The notes under the pieces were generated by a model. The model did no database searches. It saw only the letters and a list, made by a program, of their open reading frames with translations, and was not told the DNA's origin. The translations under genes were made by a program, and so were the position numbers. DNA of 9,183 bases. Source: an uncultured Bacillota bacterium (GTDB taxonomy: Bacteria > Bacillota_I > Bacilli_A > Erysipelotrichales > Erysipelotrichaceae). The stretch is taken from the NCBI GenBank assembly GCA_937919165.1, contig CALFPO010000065.1, positions 1 through 9,183 on the forward strand. The letters are read 5' to 3'. Shown one piece after another: positions 1 through 5,600 of the stretch (its first letter is position 1; every line of letters begins with the position of its first letter).

Positions 1-642
1 GTTAGAATTAAGTAAAGCTTGGTTAAAGCTTATTGAAGAATATACTGATCCTTGGTCTGTGTGGAAATAAACCGGTTCAGATAATTCTTCTTTTTTAATG
101 AGTTTGAGTAACTTATCTCTGCAGTTGAAGTAAGGCTTCGGATCCTGACACCTGGAAGATATGTCCCATGTGAGGATTGAGTTATTATAGGTATCTAAGA
201 AGAATGTCCATTCATACAGTTTTCCTCTGTGGGCTACTACCGTCATATCAGATACTATCTTTTCTAACGGATGAGATGTCTTCCAGTTGTTGTGGATGAT
301 ATTCTCATATATAACGTGCTCTCCACCGGGTTTCCTGTATCGATAATGTTTGGCTTTGGATCTGATGCCTAAGTATTTACATACCTTATGACACAGGTTA
401 TCAGAGAATATCCATCCTGTATCATCTCTTATGGACTTGGCCAAGGCGTGATATCCGTATGAGGGTCTGTTTTTATGTTTGGCTTTGATAAGTTTCGCTA
501 AATCATTCCTGTCTCTTTCATACTGATTCATATCCCTATGCAGCCATTTATAATAACCGGATCTGTTGATATCCATGATCCTGCACAATGAGTTAACGCT
601 GTAATCCTTACTTAATGTTTTGATGATTTCGTATTCACAACG
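1..642 (-). CDS. IS3-family transposase OrfB (DDE integrase domain), partial
   Basis: This is the catalytic half of the IS3 transposase, made as an OrfAB fusion that cuts and joins the element's ends. It is read on the minus strand from the frameshift site at 642 to beyond position 1, 214 codons here. The frame is open back to a stop at 706-708 and has no convincing start of its own. Translation gives a short HTH_21-like start (KTLSKDYSVNSLCRIMDINR, then SGYYKWL), a basic segment with RPSYGYHALAKSIRDD, then the rve catalytic core. The first catalytic Asp is in IVSDMTVV (codon 247-249) and the second in HTDQGSVYSS (codon 55-57); the third residue, Glu, lies past the edge. No internal stop is seen. 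The family is certain; whether the gene is intact cannot be judged here. Confidence 0.9.
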
Positions 643-989
643 TTTAAAGTAACGTACTCCTTGTTTACACCACCCCCTTTGACCAGGTATCCTTTTTTTA
701 ATCTTTCATTCTCGATTCTGAGTTTGAGATTCTCTAATTCCAATCGTTCTTCTTTGGTTAAGGATTTGGAAAGCAGTTTATTGAAAGGATTTCCTTTCTT
801 TTTGGGTTTTAACCCATCAGCCCCGTTTTCACGATAAGCTCTGCACCAGTTAGCTATCATGCCTTGAGACAAATTCTCATCTCTGGCTATGTCATTAAGT
901 ACCTCATAGTTTTCAATATGGCGTTTTACCACAGATAGTTTGTACTCCAGCGTGTAGTTTCTGTTCTTTCCGCCTTTTGGTCTTCCCAT
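612..989 (-). CDS. IS3-family transposase OrfA (HTH and leucine zipper)
   Basis: OrfA is the DNA-binding, multimerising part of an IS3 transposase; alone it typically acts as a regulator, and fused to OrfB it recognises the inverted repeats. From the ATG at 989 it is 125 residues and begins MGRPKGGKNRNYTLEYK. A helix-turn-helix covers about residues 17-55 (VLNDIARDENLSQGMIANWC), and a charged heptad stretch at about 79-99 (ERLELENLKLRIENERLKK) is the expected leucine zipper. I chose 989 over an upstream ATG at 1013 because AGGGGTGAT lies just before it. The gene overlaps the orfB frame. The T TTA AAC heptamer falls at codons 114-116, so most of OrfA would be kept in the fusion. Confidence 0.92.
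   Translation of the reverse strand: MGRPKGGKNRNYTLEYKLSVVKRHIENYEVLNDIARDENLSQGMIANWCRAYRENGADGLKPKKKGNPFNKLLSKSLTKEERLELENLKLRIENERLKKGYLVKGGGVNKEYVTLNVVNTKSSKH
642..648 (-). other. Probable programmed -1 ribosomal frameshift site (T TTA AAC)
   Basis: Read on the minus strand in the orfA frame, codons ACT TTA AAC contain the heptamer T TTA AAC in the X XXY YYZ phase needed for tandem -1 slippage. Slipping one base back moves translation into the open orfB frame, giving ...YVTLN followed by RCEYEIIKTL, directly before the HTH_21 part of OrfB. IS3 elements generally make their transposase this way. A second slippery run, A AAA AAA, occurs upstream at about 691-697 but would give a less family-like junction. 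Confidence 0.6.
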
Positions 990-1022
990 ACAATCACCCC
1001 TTTTTGTAATCATGATAAAAGA

Positions 1023-1053
1023 AAAAGTAGACTTTTTTAATTTGTCTACTTTT
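1023..1053 (-). terminator. Hairpin with U-tract inside the IS left end, a likely barrier to incoming transcription
   Basis: AAAAGTAGAC (1023-1032) and GTCTACTTTT (1044-1053) form a perfect 10-bp inverted repeat with an 11-nt loop. On the minus strand the second arm ends in a T-run, giving a terminator-like structure between the IS tip and orfA. One arm is part of the terminal repeat. Transcripts entering from the tRNA gene just upstream would form it, which could keep external transcription from activating the transposase. Confidence 0.5.
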
Positions 1054-1068
1054 ATCTTACAAGTTCAC
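1043..1068. repeat. Terminal inverted repeat of the left IS copy (26 bp shared with 9129-9154)
   Basis: The 26 bases here are the exact reverse complement of 9129-9154. Read on the minus strand from 1067 inward, the repeat begins TGAACTTGTAAGATAAAAG and ends GTAGACA. It lies upstream of orfA, so it is the left (promoter-side) end of this element. Confidence 0.93.
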
Positions 1069-1089
1069 CTAGGTGATGTCGTATTCTAG

Positions 1090-1164
1090 TGGCCTCCCAA
1101 CCGGGAATCGAACCCAGATCTACCCCTTAGGAGGGGGTTATTCTATCCATTAGACTATTGAGAG
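1090..1164 (-). tRNA. tRNA-Arg (anticodon CCU)
   Basis: The minus strand folds as a 75-nt cloverleaf including an encoded CCA. The acceptor stem is CTCTCAA with TTGGGAG (one G-U), the discriminator is G, then CCA at 1092-1090. The anticodon stem ACCCC/GGGGT closes the loop CTCCTAA, so the anticodon is CCU, reading AGG. The T arm is CTGGG/CCCGG around TTCGATT. The D arm is weak (GTCT/GAAT with a C-A mismatch and wobble pairs) but the loop has the normal GG. The IS tip begins 22 bp beyond the 3' end. Confidence 0.95.
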
Positions 1165-1172
1165 ACATATAC

Positions 1173-1181
1173 ATTATAGCA
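1173..1181 (-). promoter_or_regulatory. Extended -10 promoter element for the tRNA-Arg gene
   Basis: The minus strand reads TGCTATAAT: a perfect -10 (1178-1173) with the TGn extension, 8 nt before the mature tRNA 5' end. No good -35 is visible; that position falls within the preceding terminator hairpin. The extended -10 could compensate. Confidence 0.65.
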
Positions 1182-1184
1182 AAG

Positions 1185-1211
1185 AAAAAAGAAAATAGGA
1201 CTAAGTCCTAT
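1185..1211 (-). terminator. Rho-independent terminator between the metal transporter gene and the tRNA
   Basis: On the minus strand ATAGGAC, loop TTA, GTCCTAT (1211-1195) is followed by TTTTCTTTTTT. It lies about 110 bp after the transporter stop codon and directly before the tRNA -10, so it would end the transporter transcript and insulate the tRNA gene. Confidence 0.75.
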
Positions 1212-1235
1212 CTCTCGTGTACGAAGGATATCTTA

Positions 1236-1321
1236 ATGAAAAAACTTTCTCACTGACTATACTATATACCTTGTTTGTGAAAGATTCGTGAAACTTTTAC
1301 ATATTTATGAAAGTTTTTCAT
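1236..1321. repeat. Cluster of short RTGAAA..CTTT near-palindromes in the AT-rich intergenic space
   Basis: Four related short motifs fall in 86 bp: ATGAAAAAACTTTCTCAC (1236), GTGAAAGATTC (1277), GTGAAACTTTTAC (1288) and ATGAAAGTTTTTCAT (1307-1321), the last two close to palindromic. They lie between the transporter stop and its terminator. They could be decayed hairpins, operator-like sites or simple AT-rich drift. No ORF or RNA gene is evident here. Confidence 0.3.
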
Positions 1322-2488
1322 TTAGACATAAGAATGGTCAAAATGGATGACAGTTTCATATGTCTTATCTATTTCTTTGACCTTATCATCGATAGCCTTT
1401 CTTAAGGTTGCGGTATCGCTTCGATCATCTGCTGGAAGCAGCACATCGAAGACCATATTTGTGTGGGTAGGACCCTGGACGATACGGAAATCATGGATAT
1501 CGAATTTTTCATTGATGGAACGCACTGCGCTCTTTACCTCTGCTCTAAGCTCATTCACGAGCTCATCATTGGCATCGATCGGATCCATATGGATGGTGGT
1601 CAGAATCTTGAATTTCTCCAGAATCTCCTTTTCGATATTGTCGATCGTATCATGGACATCGATGATGTTCTTGCTGGCATCGACTTCCGCATGAAGCGAC
1701 ATGAAACGGTTGCTTGGGCCATAGTCATGAAGCATCAGATCGTGGATGCCTATGATCTCATCATGACTGCAGATAGTCTTTTCGATATCTTTCAGAAGCT
1801 GATGATCAGGTGCCTTGCCTAGAATCGTATCCATGACATCCTTGAAGATCTCGATTCCTGACTTCAATACCATCAATGACGACAGCAGACCGATATAGGC
1901 ATCGACATTGATGCTGGTGAAACGATATATGAGCAGACATACAAGCGTGGTGCCGGTCATGAGCGAGTCATTCAGACTGTCCTGCCCAGCCGCCAGCAGG
2001 GTCTCGGAATCTATTTCCTTGCCGGCTTTCCTATTCATATCGGCCATCACAAGTTTGATGCAGATAGAAACGATCAGGACAAGCAACGCCACAGACGAAT
2101 AGCTGGTCTCTTGCGGATTGAAGATCTTGAATAGGGATTCCTTGGCTGCTTCAAAGCCCATAAGAAGGATCAGGAAGGATACGATCATGCCCGAAATGTA
2201 TTCCATGCGCCCATGGCCATAAGGATGGTCGGCATCAGGATGCTTATTCGACAACTTAAAGCCGAAAAGCGTTGCGATATTGGCACCGACATCGGATAGG
2301 TTGTTCAAGGCATCGGCTCTGATGGAAACGAAATTTGTGATGTATGAGACGATAAGCTTGAATACCACCATGATGATATTGCATAGGATCGAGAACAGCG
2401 AAAAGACGCTGCCATATCTTTGTCTTACGTCAGCATCTTCAACTTTCTCATGATTCGAGATGAATCTGTCGCGAATGAAACTATACAT
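1322..2488 (-). CDS. Cation diffusion facilitator (CDF) family metal efflux transporter, probably Mn2+
   Basis: A membrane antiporter of the CDF family, expected to export a divalent metal in exchange for protons. In the 388 residues, hydrophobic segments run at about 29-50, 53-79, 98-118, 130-149, 176-190 and 196-215, followed by a cytoplasmic region. The loop HPYGHGRMEY (88-97) is a family hallmark. Metal-site motifs are N62xxxD66 (TM2, NNLSD) and D170xxxD174 (TM5, DSLND); the TM5 Asp replacing the usual His resembles manganese CDFs such as MntE, so Mn2+ is my inference. The tail appears to hold two copies of the CDF dimerisation fold (about 230-304 and 312-386). The start at 2488 is preceded by GGGAGGAAAAAG and overlaps the upstream nitroreductase stop by 8 bp, so the two genes are co-transcribed and probably translationally coupled. 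Confidence 0.93.
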   Translation of the reverse strand: MYSFIRDRFISNHEKVEDADVRQRYGSVFSLFSILCNIIMVVFKLIVSYITNFVSIRADALNNLSDVGANIATLFGFKLSNKHPDADHPYGHGRMEYISGMIVSFLILLMGFEAAKESLFKIFNPQETSYSSVALLVLIVSICIKLVMADMNRKAGKEIDSETLLAAGQDSLNDSLMTGTTLVCLLIYRFTSINVDAYIGLLSSLMVLKSGIEIFKDVMDTILGKAPDHQLLKDIEKTICSHDEIIGIHDLMLHDYGPSNRFMSLHAEVDASKNIIDVHDTIDNIEKEILEKFKILTTIHMDPIDANDELVNELRAEVKSAVRSINEKFDIHDFRIVQGPTHTNMVFDVLLPADDRSDTATLRKAIDDKVKEIDKTYETVIHFDHSYV

Positions 2489-2990
2489 CTTTTTCCTCCC
2501 ACCAGATTACCTTGTTTTCATCATAGCGATCTATGAATTCCTTTTCTTCAGCCGGATAGCCTAGAGCTATCACCGCTACCGGAAGCAGCTTCTTCTTGAA
2601 CTTAAAGAAACTCATATAGTTATCGATACGATCCTTGTTTGGACCGATTGCGCACCAGCATGCCCCAATACGGATATGGGTTGCCTCCAGCAGAATATTC
2701 TCGATAGCGGCCGCACAGTCGACGTAGATGTATTCTTTTCTGTTGATTGTCGTATCGCCCATGACAACGATAGCAGCTTTTGCATCATTCAGCATCGGCG
2801 TATTGGGCGAGAACGTAGCCATCTTCTTGAGGGCCTTCTCATCATCGACCACAATGAAGCGCCATGACTGCTCGTTCCTGGCGGTCGGCGCCTGCATGGC
2901 GGCCTTGAGCAGCTTGACGATGTCTTTGCGTTCTATCTTCTCTTCTGTATACCTTCTGATTGAGTGTCTGTTTCTTATCTCTTTGAGCAT
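2481..2990 (-). CDS. Nitroreductase family FMN-dependent oxidoreductase
   Basis: A 169-residue cytoplasmic flavoprotein of the nitroreductase superfamily, expected to bind FMN as a dimer and use NAD(P)H; the true substrate is unknown. Visible signatures are the N-terminal phosphate-binding motif RHSIRRY (residues 8-14), PTARNEQSWRF, the central DCAAAIENILLEA helix and IGACW, and the terminal strand VAVIALGYPAEE. It is short, as minimal members are. Its final codons (WWEEKDV) also carry the SD for the downstream CDF gene, with which it overlaps by 8 bp. It starts only about 25 bp after the groEL terminator hairpin, with no SD; a TATAAT at 3002-2997 is 6 nt from the ATG, so a leaderless mRNA is possible. 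A link to metal or redox stress is suggested only by the operon. Confidence 0.9.
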   Translation of the reverse strand: MLKEIRNRHSIRRYTEEKIERKDIVKLLKAAMQAPTARNEQSWRFIVVDDEKALKKMATFSPNTPMLNDAKAAIVVMGDTTINRKEYIYVDCAAAIENILLEATHIRIGACWCAIGPNKDRIDNYMSFFKFKKKLLPVAVIALGYPAEEKEFIDRYDENKVIWWEEKDV

Positions 2991-2996
2991 ATTTCA

Positions 2997-3002
2997 ATTA
3001 TA
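2997..3002 (-). promoter_or_regulatory. -10 box, possible leaderless promoter for the nitroreductase/CDF unit
   Basis: TATAAT on the minus strand is followed by TGAAAT and then the ATG at 2990, which puts the expected transcription start on or next to the start codon. No clear -35 is visible; its position would fall in the groEL terminator stem. No SD lies between box and ATG. Confidence 0.5.
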
Positions 3003-3005
3003 GCC

Positions 3006-3035
3006 CAAAAAAGAAAGGAGGAGCTAGCTCCTCCT
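3006..3035 (-). terminator. Rho-independent terminator of groES-groEL
   Basis: A perfect 20-bp palindrome (AGGAGGAGCT and its complement, 3016-3035) lies 7 bp after the groEL stop. On the minus strand it is followed by TTCTTTTTT. The GC-rich stem and U-run make a strong intrinsic terminator. Confidence 0.93.
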
Positions 3036-3042
3036 ATGCTTA

Positions 3043-4662
3043 CTAGTACATGCCTCCCATGCCACCAGCTGGCATAGCTGGTTCAGGTTCCTTGATGGTT
3101 CCTACGGCTGCTTCGGTTGTGATCAGCAGTCCGGCAATGCTTGCAGCATTGAGCAATGCAGATCTTGTGACCTTGCATGGATCGACGATGCCGTTCTTGT
3201 ACATGTCTACCCATTCGCCATTCTTGGCATTGAAGCCGATATTGCCCTTCTGCTCAAGCTGTGTATTGACGATATCTCTGCCATTGTATCCGGCATTCTC
3301 AGCAATCTGGAACAGAGGCTGAGACAATGCTTCCAAGACAACGGTAATGCCCTTCTGGACATCTACAACATCGGAAGAGATCTTGCCTTTGAGTTCCTTA
3401 TAGACATTCATCAATGCACATCCGCCACCTGTAACGATGCCTTCTTCAATGGCGGCCTTGGTTGCATTCAGTGCATCCTCGATACGCAGTTTCTTTTCCT
3501 TCAGCTCAGATTCGGTTGTTGCACCTACCTTGATGACTGCTACGCCATTGGTGAGCTTGGCAAGACGTTCACGCAGATTCTTCTTGTCGTAATCGGAAGT
3601 CGTTCTTTCGATTGTGCTTTCGATTTCCGCAACTCTTTCCTTGAAGGCCTTCTTGCTGCCGGCACCATCGATAAGGGTTGTGCTTTCCTTTTCGACGATG
3701 ACCTTCTTGGCAGTGCCAAGGTCATTCATCTTCATGTCCTTGAGCTGCATATTGAGATCCTTGGATACGAAGGTTGCGCCTGTCAGCACAGCGATATCCT
3801 GCAGATTGTTCTTCTGATTGTCGCCAAAGCCAGGAGCCTTGGTTGCCACAACATTGAATGTGCCTCTGAGCTTATTGACGATCAAAGTAGAGACTACTTC
3901 ATTTTCTAAATCATCAGCGATTATCAGCAATGGCTTGTTGGCCTGGACGATCTGTTCAAGAAGCGGAAGGACATCCTGGATAGTCGTTACCTTCTGGTCA
4001 GTGACAAGAATCAATGGGTTCTCCATCTCGACTGTCATCTTTTCTCTGTCGGTAACCATATATGGAGAGATATATCCGCGGTCATACTTCAGACCTTCTG
4101 TAACTTCAAGGGAAGTATCGAAGCCCTTCGACTCATCGACATTGATGACACCGTTCTTGCCTACCTTTTCCATAGCTTCTGATACGATCTTGCCGATCTC
4201 TTCAGAGCCTGACGAAATGGCAGCTACATTGGCGATTTCAGCAGTCGAATCGATCTTTCTTGCCTTATTCAATAAGGTATCGGCCACCATCTTGGAAGCC
4301 ATATCGATGCCTTCTCTAAGGAATACTGGGTTAGCGCCCTTCTCTACGGCATCAAGTCCAGCATGGATCATCGACTGTGCCAATAATGTTGCAGTGGTTG
4401 TGCCATCGCCTGCTGAATCGTTTGTATGGTTTGCGACTTCGCAGATCATCTTGGCGCCCATATTCTCAAAGGTATCCTCAAGTTCGATTTCCTTGGCGAT
4501 GGTTACGCCATCGTTGACGATCATTGGTGAGCCATAGCTTCTATCCAGAATAACGTTTCTGCCCTTAGGACCTAAAGTGATCTTGACGGCATCAGCCAGG
4601 GTGTCGACACCCTTAAGTACTGCTTCTCTAGCATCGCTAGAATATTTAACGATCTTTGCCAT
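3043..4662 (-). CDS. groEL: Chaperonin GroEL (Hsp60)
   Basis: The 60-kDa subunit of the cytoplasmic double-ring chaperonin, which encapsulates unfolded proteins under the GroES lid and folds them with ATP. At 539 residues it is full length for the family. It shows the ATP-site segments LGPKGRNV (30-37), VNDGVTIAKEIELED (49-63) and GDGTTTATLL (85-94, catalytic Asp86, equivalent to E. coli Asp87). It also has IEDALNATKAAIEEGIVTGGG, which contains the hydrolysis Asp, and the flexible tail ends GGMGGMY. The start at 4662 is preceded by AGGAGGAAAGAAT, which overlaps the groES stop region; the gap to groES is 11 bp. Expression is expected from the CIRCE-controlled promoter upstream of groES. Nothing points to a divergent or second-copy chaperonin. 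Confidence 0.99.
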   Translation of the reverse strand: MAKIVKYSSDAREAVLKGVDTLADAVKITLGPKGRNVILDRSYGSPMIVNDGVTIAKEIELEDTFENMGAKMICEVANHTNDSAGDGTTTATLLAQSMIHAGLDAVEKGANPVFLREGIDMASKMVADTLLNKARKIDSTAEIANVAAISSGSEEIGKIVSEAMEKVGKNGVINVDESKGFDTSLEVTEGLKYDRGYISPYMVTDREKMTVEMENPLILVTDQKVTTIQDVLPLLEQIVQANKPLLIIADDLENEVVSTLIVNKLRGTFNVVATKAPGFGDNQKNNLQDIAVLTGATFVSKDLNMQLKDMKMNDLGTAKKVIVEKESTTLIDGAGSKKAFKERVAEIESTIERTTSDYDKKNLRERLAKLTNGVAVIKVGATTESELKEKKLRIEDALNATKAAIEEGIVTGGGCALMNVYKELKGKISSDVVDVQKGITVVLEALSQPLFQIAENAGYNGRDIVNTQLEQKGNIGFNAKNGEWVDMYKNGIVDPCKVTRSALLNAASIAGLLITTEAAVGTIKEPEPAMPAGGMGGMY

Positions 4663-4673
4663 ATTCTTTCCTC

Positions 4674-4958
4674 CTAATCAACAATGGCCAATATGTCTTC
4701 AGCCTTGATAAGTATATATTCAGTATCCATGTCCTTTACTTCAGTGCCTGAATACTTCTTATACATAACCTTATCGCCCTTCTTCAAAGGCATTTCATAG
4801 ACCTTATCGCCTACCTTCACTTCCTTGCATCCAGAGACTGCTGCCACTACAGCATATTCTTCGGTCTCCTCTTTCTGCGAAATGATGATACCGCTCTTGG
4901 TCTCATTCGAAGCTTCAACCTTCTTCAGTAAAACGTTGTTATATAATGGTTTGATCAT
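4674..4958 (-). CDS. groES: Co-chaperonin GroES (Hsp10)
   Basis: The 94-residue lid subunit that forms a heptameric cap on GroEL. It begins MIKPLYNNVLLKK, matching the family start (the usual Arg is Asn here), and shows the mobile-loop region ETKSGIIISQKEETEE at about residues 19-34, then VAAVSGCKEVKVGDKVYEMPLKKGDKVMYKKYSGTEV split over the beta-barrel core. The length is standard. AGGAGATTTAGCT precedes the ATG at 4958. It is the first gene of the operon, followed by groEL after 11 bp, and lies directly behind a CIRCE element and SigA-type promoter, so HrcA repression relieved by heat or unfolded protein is expected. Confidence 0.98.
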   Translation of the reverse strand: MIKPLYNNVLLKKVEASNETKSGIIISQKEETEEYAVVAAVSGCKEVKVGDKVYEMPLKKGDKVMYKKYSGTEVKDMDTEYILIKAEDILAIVD

Positions 4959-4984
4959 AGCTAAATCTCCTTTTCACATGTTCT

Positions 4985-5012
4985 ATTATAGCATTGTGTG
5001 GCACTCAGTCAA
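4985..5012 (-). promoter_or_regulatory. SigA-type promoter of groES-groEL
   Basis: On the minus strand TTGACT (-35, 5012-5007), a 16-bp spacer and TATAAT (-10, 4990-4985) preceded by TGC form a near-consensus promoter with an extended -10. The -35 lies exactly in the spacer between the two CIRCE arms, so a bound repressor would block the polymerase. Confidence 0.9.
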
Positions 5013-5024
5013 TTAGAGTGCTAA
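4998..5024 (-). promoter_or_regulatory. CIRCE operator (HrcA binding site)
   Basis: The minus strand reads TTAGCACTC, nine bases, GAGTGCCAC. The consensus is TTAGCACTC-N9-GAGTGCTAA, so the left arm is perfect and the right arm matches 7 of 9. It sits upstream of groES over the promoter, the standard position for HrcA control. hrcA itself is not in the window. Confidence 0.95.
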
Positions 5025-5050
5025 ACATTGGCACAACATTATCACTCAAA

Positions 5051-5074
5051 AGAAAAGACCGATATTATCGGTCT
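5051..5074 (-). terminator. Rho-independent terminator of the galM-like/nitroreductase unit
   Basis: AGACCGAT, short loop, ATCGGTCT (5056-5074) followed on the minus strand by TTTCTTTT. The nitroreductase stop codon TAG (5075-5073) overlaps the first bases of the stem. It ends this unit about 30 bp before the CIRCE element. Confidence 0.85.
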
Positions 5075-5600
5075 AGCTTATCTTCAATATTTCTTCCACA
5101 TCAAGCCTTGGCCTAAGGTCTGGATCGACCTTGCGTTTGCCTATGGCAAGTACGGCCATGATGATCTCATCTTCAGGAATATTCAGTATCTCTCTTAGTC
5201 TATTGTCATCCCTAAGGCCCATGACAAGGGTATCATAGCCCATCTCCTTGGCCTTAAGAAGCAGATAGGCATTCTGCAGTCCCAGATCATATCCGCCCCA
5301 GATATTGCCGTTAGGATCGCATGGCTTGCCTTCATTGAAGCCAGAGATATTCTTCTTGAAAGAGACAACAATATAGGATGCGTTCTTGGTTCTGTTTCTG
5401 TTGAATTCAGGCAGACAATCGCCTACTGCCTCTATTGCTTCCTTGGATAGTGCTGCATGGTATCTGCCGGTCTCTGAGTTCTTCCAGCTTGGCGCCATCA
5501 GTGCACATCTTACAATCTCCTTCAGATCATCAGAAGATACTTCAGCTTCCTTGTACGATCTGACGCTTCTTCTTTCCTTTACCAGCTCTTCAAATTCCAT
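5073..5600 (-). CDS. Nitroreductase family FMN-dependent oxidoreductase (second, distinct copy)
   Basis: A 175-residue nitroreductase-superfamily flavoprotein, probably a cytoplasmic FMN dimer; the substrate is not predictable. Motifs are ERRSVRSY at 9-16 (FMN phosphate contact), MAPSWKNSETGRY at about 35-47 in the position of the usual PSxxNxQPW segment, the helix GLQNAYLLLKAKEMGYDTLVMG, the IMAVLAIGK strand, and a closing RPRLDVEEIL of the type seen in this subgroup. It is clearly different in sequence from the copy at 2481-2990, so this is not a recent duplication. The start ATG shares one base with the upstream epimerase stop (TAATG), with AAAGGA as SD inside that gene, indicating translational coupling. 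Its relation to sugar metabolism is unknown. Confidence 0.9.
   Translation of the reverse strand: MEFEELVKERRSVRSYKEAEVSSDDLKEIVRCALMAPSWKNSETGRYHAALSKEAIEAVGDCLPEFNRNRTKNASYIVVSFKKNISGFNEGKPCDPNGNIWGGYDLGLQNAYLLLKAKEMGYDTLVMGLRDDNRLREILNIPEDEIIMAVLAIGKRKVDPDLRPRLDVEEILKIS

Larger units (their letters stand above)
1..1067 (-). mobile_element. IS3-family insertion sequence, left-end portion (truncated by window edge)
   Basis: This is the promoter-proximal part of an IS3-family element reading leftwards. It contains orfA (HTH plus leucine-zipper protein), orfB (DDE transposase) in the -1 frame, and a terminal inverted repeat whose tip, TGAACTTGTAAGATAAAAG read inward from 1067, has the TG end usual for this family. 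The first 26 bp at 1043-1068 recur inverted at 9129-9154, which fixes the boundary near 1067. The right end and the target duplication lie outside the window. The two-ORF layout and the orfA sequence resemble IS150-like members; the subgroup is my inference. Confidence 0.93.

Noticed and set aside
595..644. Possible stem AACGTTGT/ACAGCGTT downstream of the frameshift heptamer.
   Set aside because: The stem begins within the slippery site itself rather than 5-9 nt after it, and the loop is 34 nt, so it does not fit a normal stimulatory structure. It may be chance.
1347..1822. Plus-strand open frames opposite the CDF transporter gene.
   Set aside because: They mirror the codon pattern of the real gene, have no SD, and look like no known protein.
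3818..4537. Long open frame (239 codons) on the plus strand opposite groEL.
   Set aside because: It is fully antisense to groEL, has a low-complexity Ser/Thr/Ile-rich translation with no family pattern, and lacks an SD. It is a codon-bias shadow.
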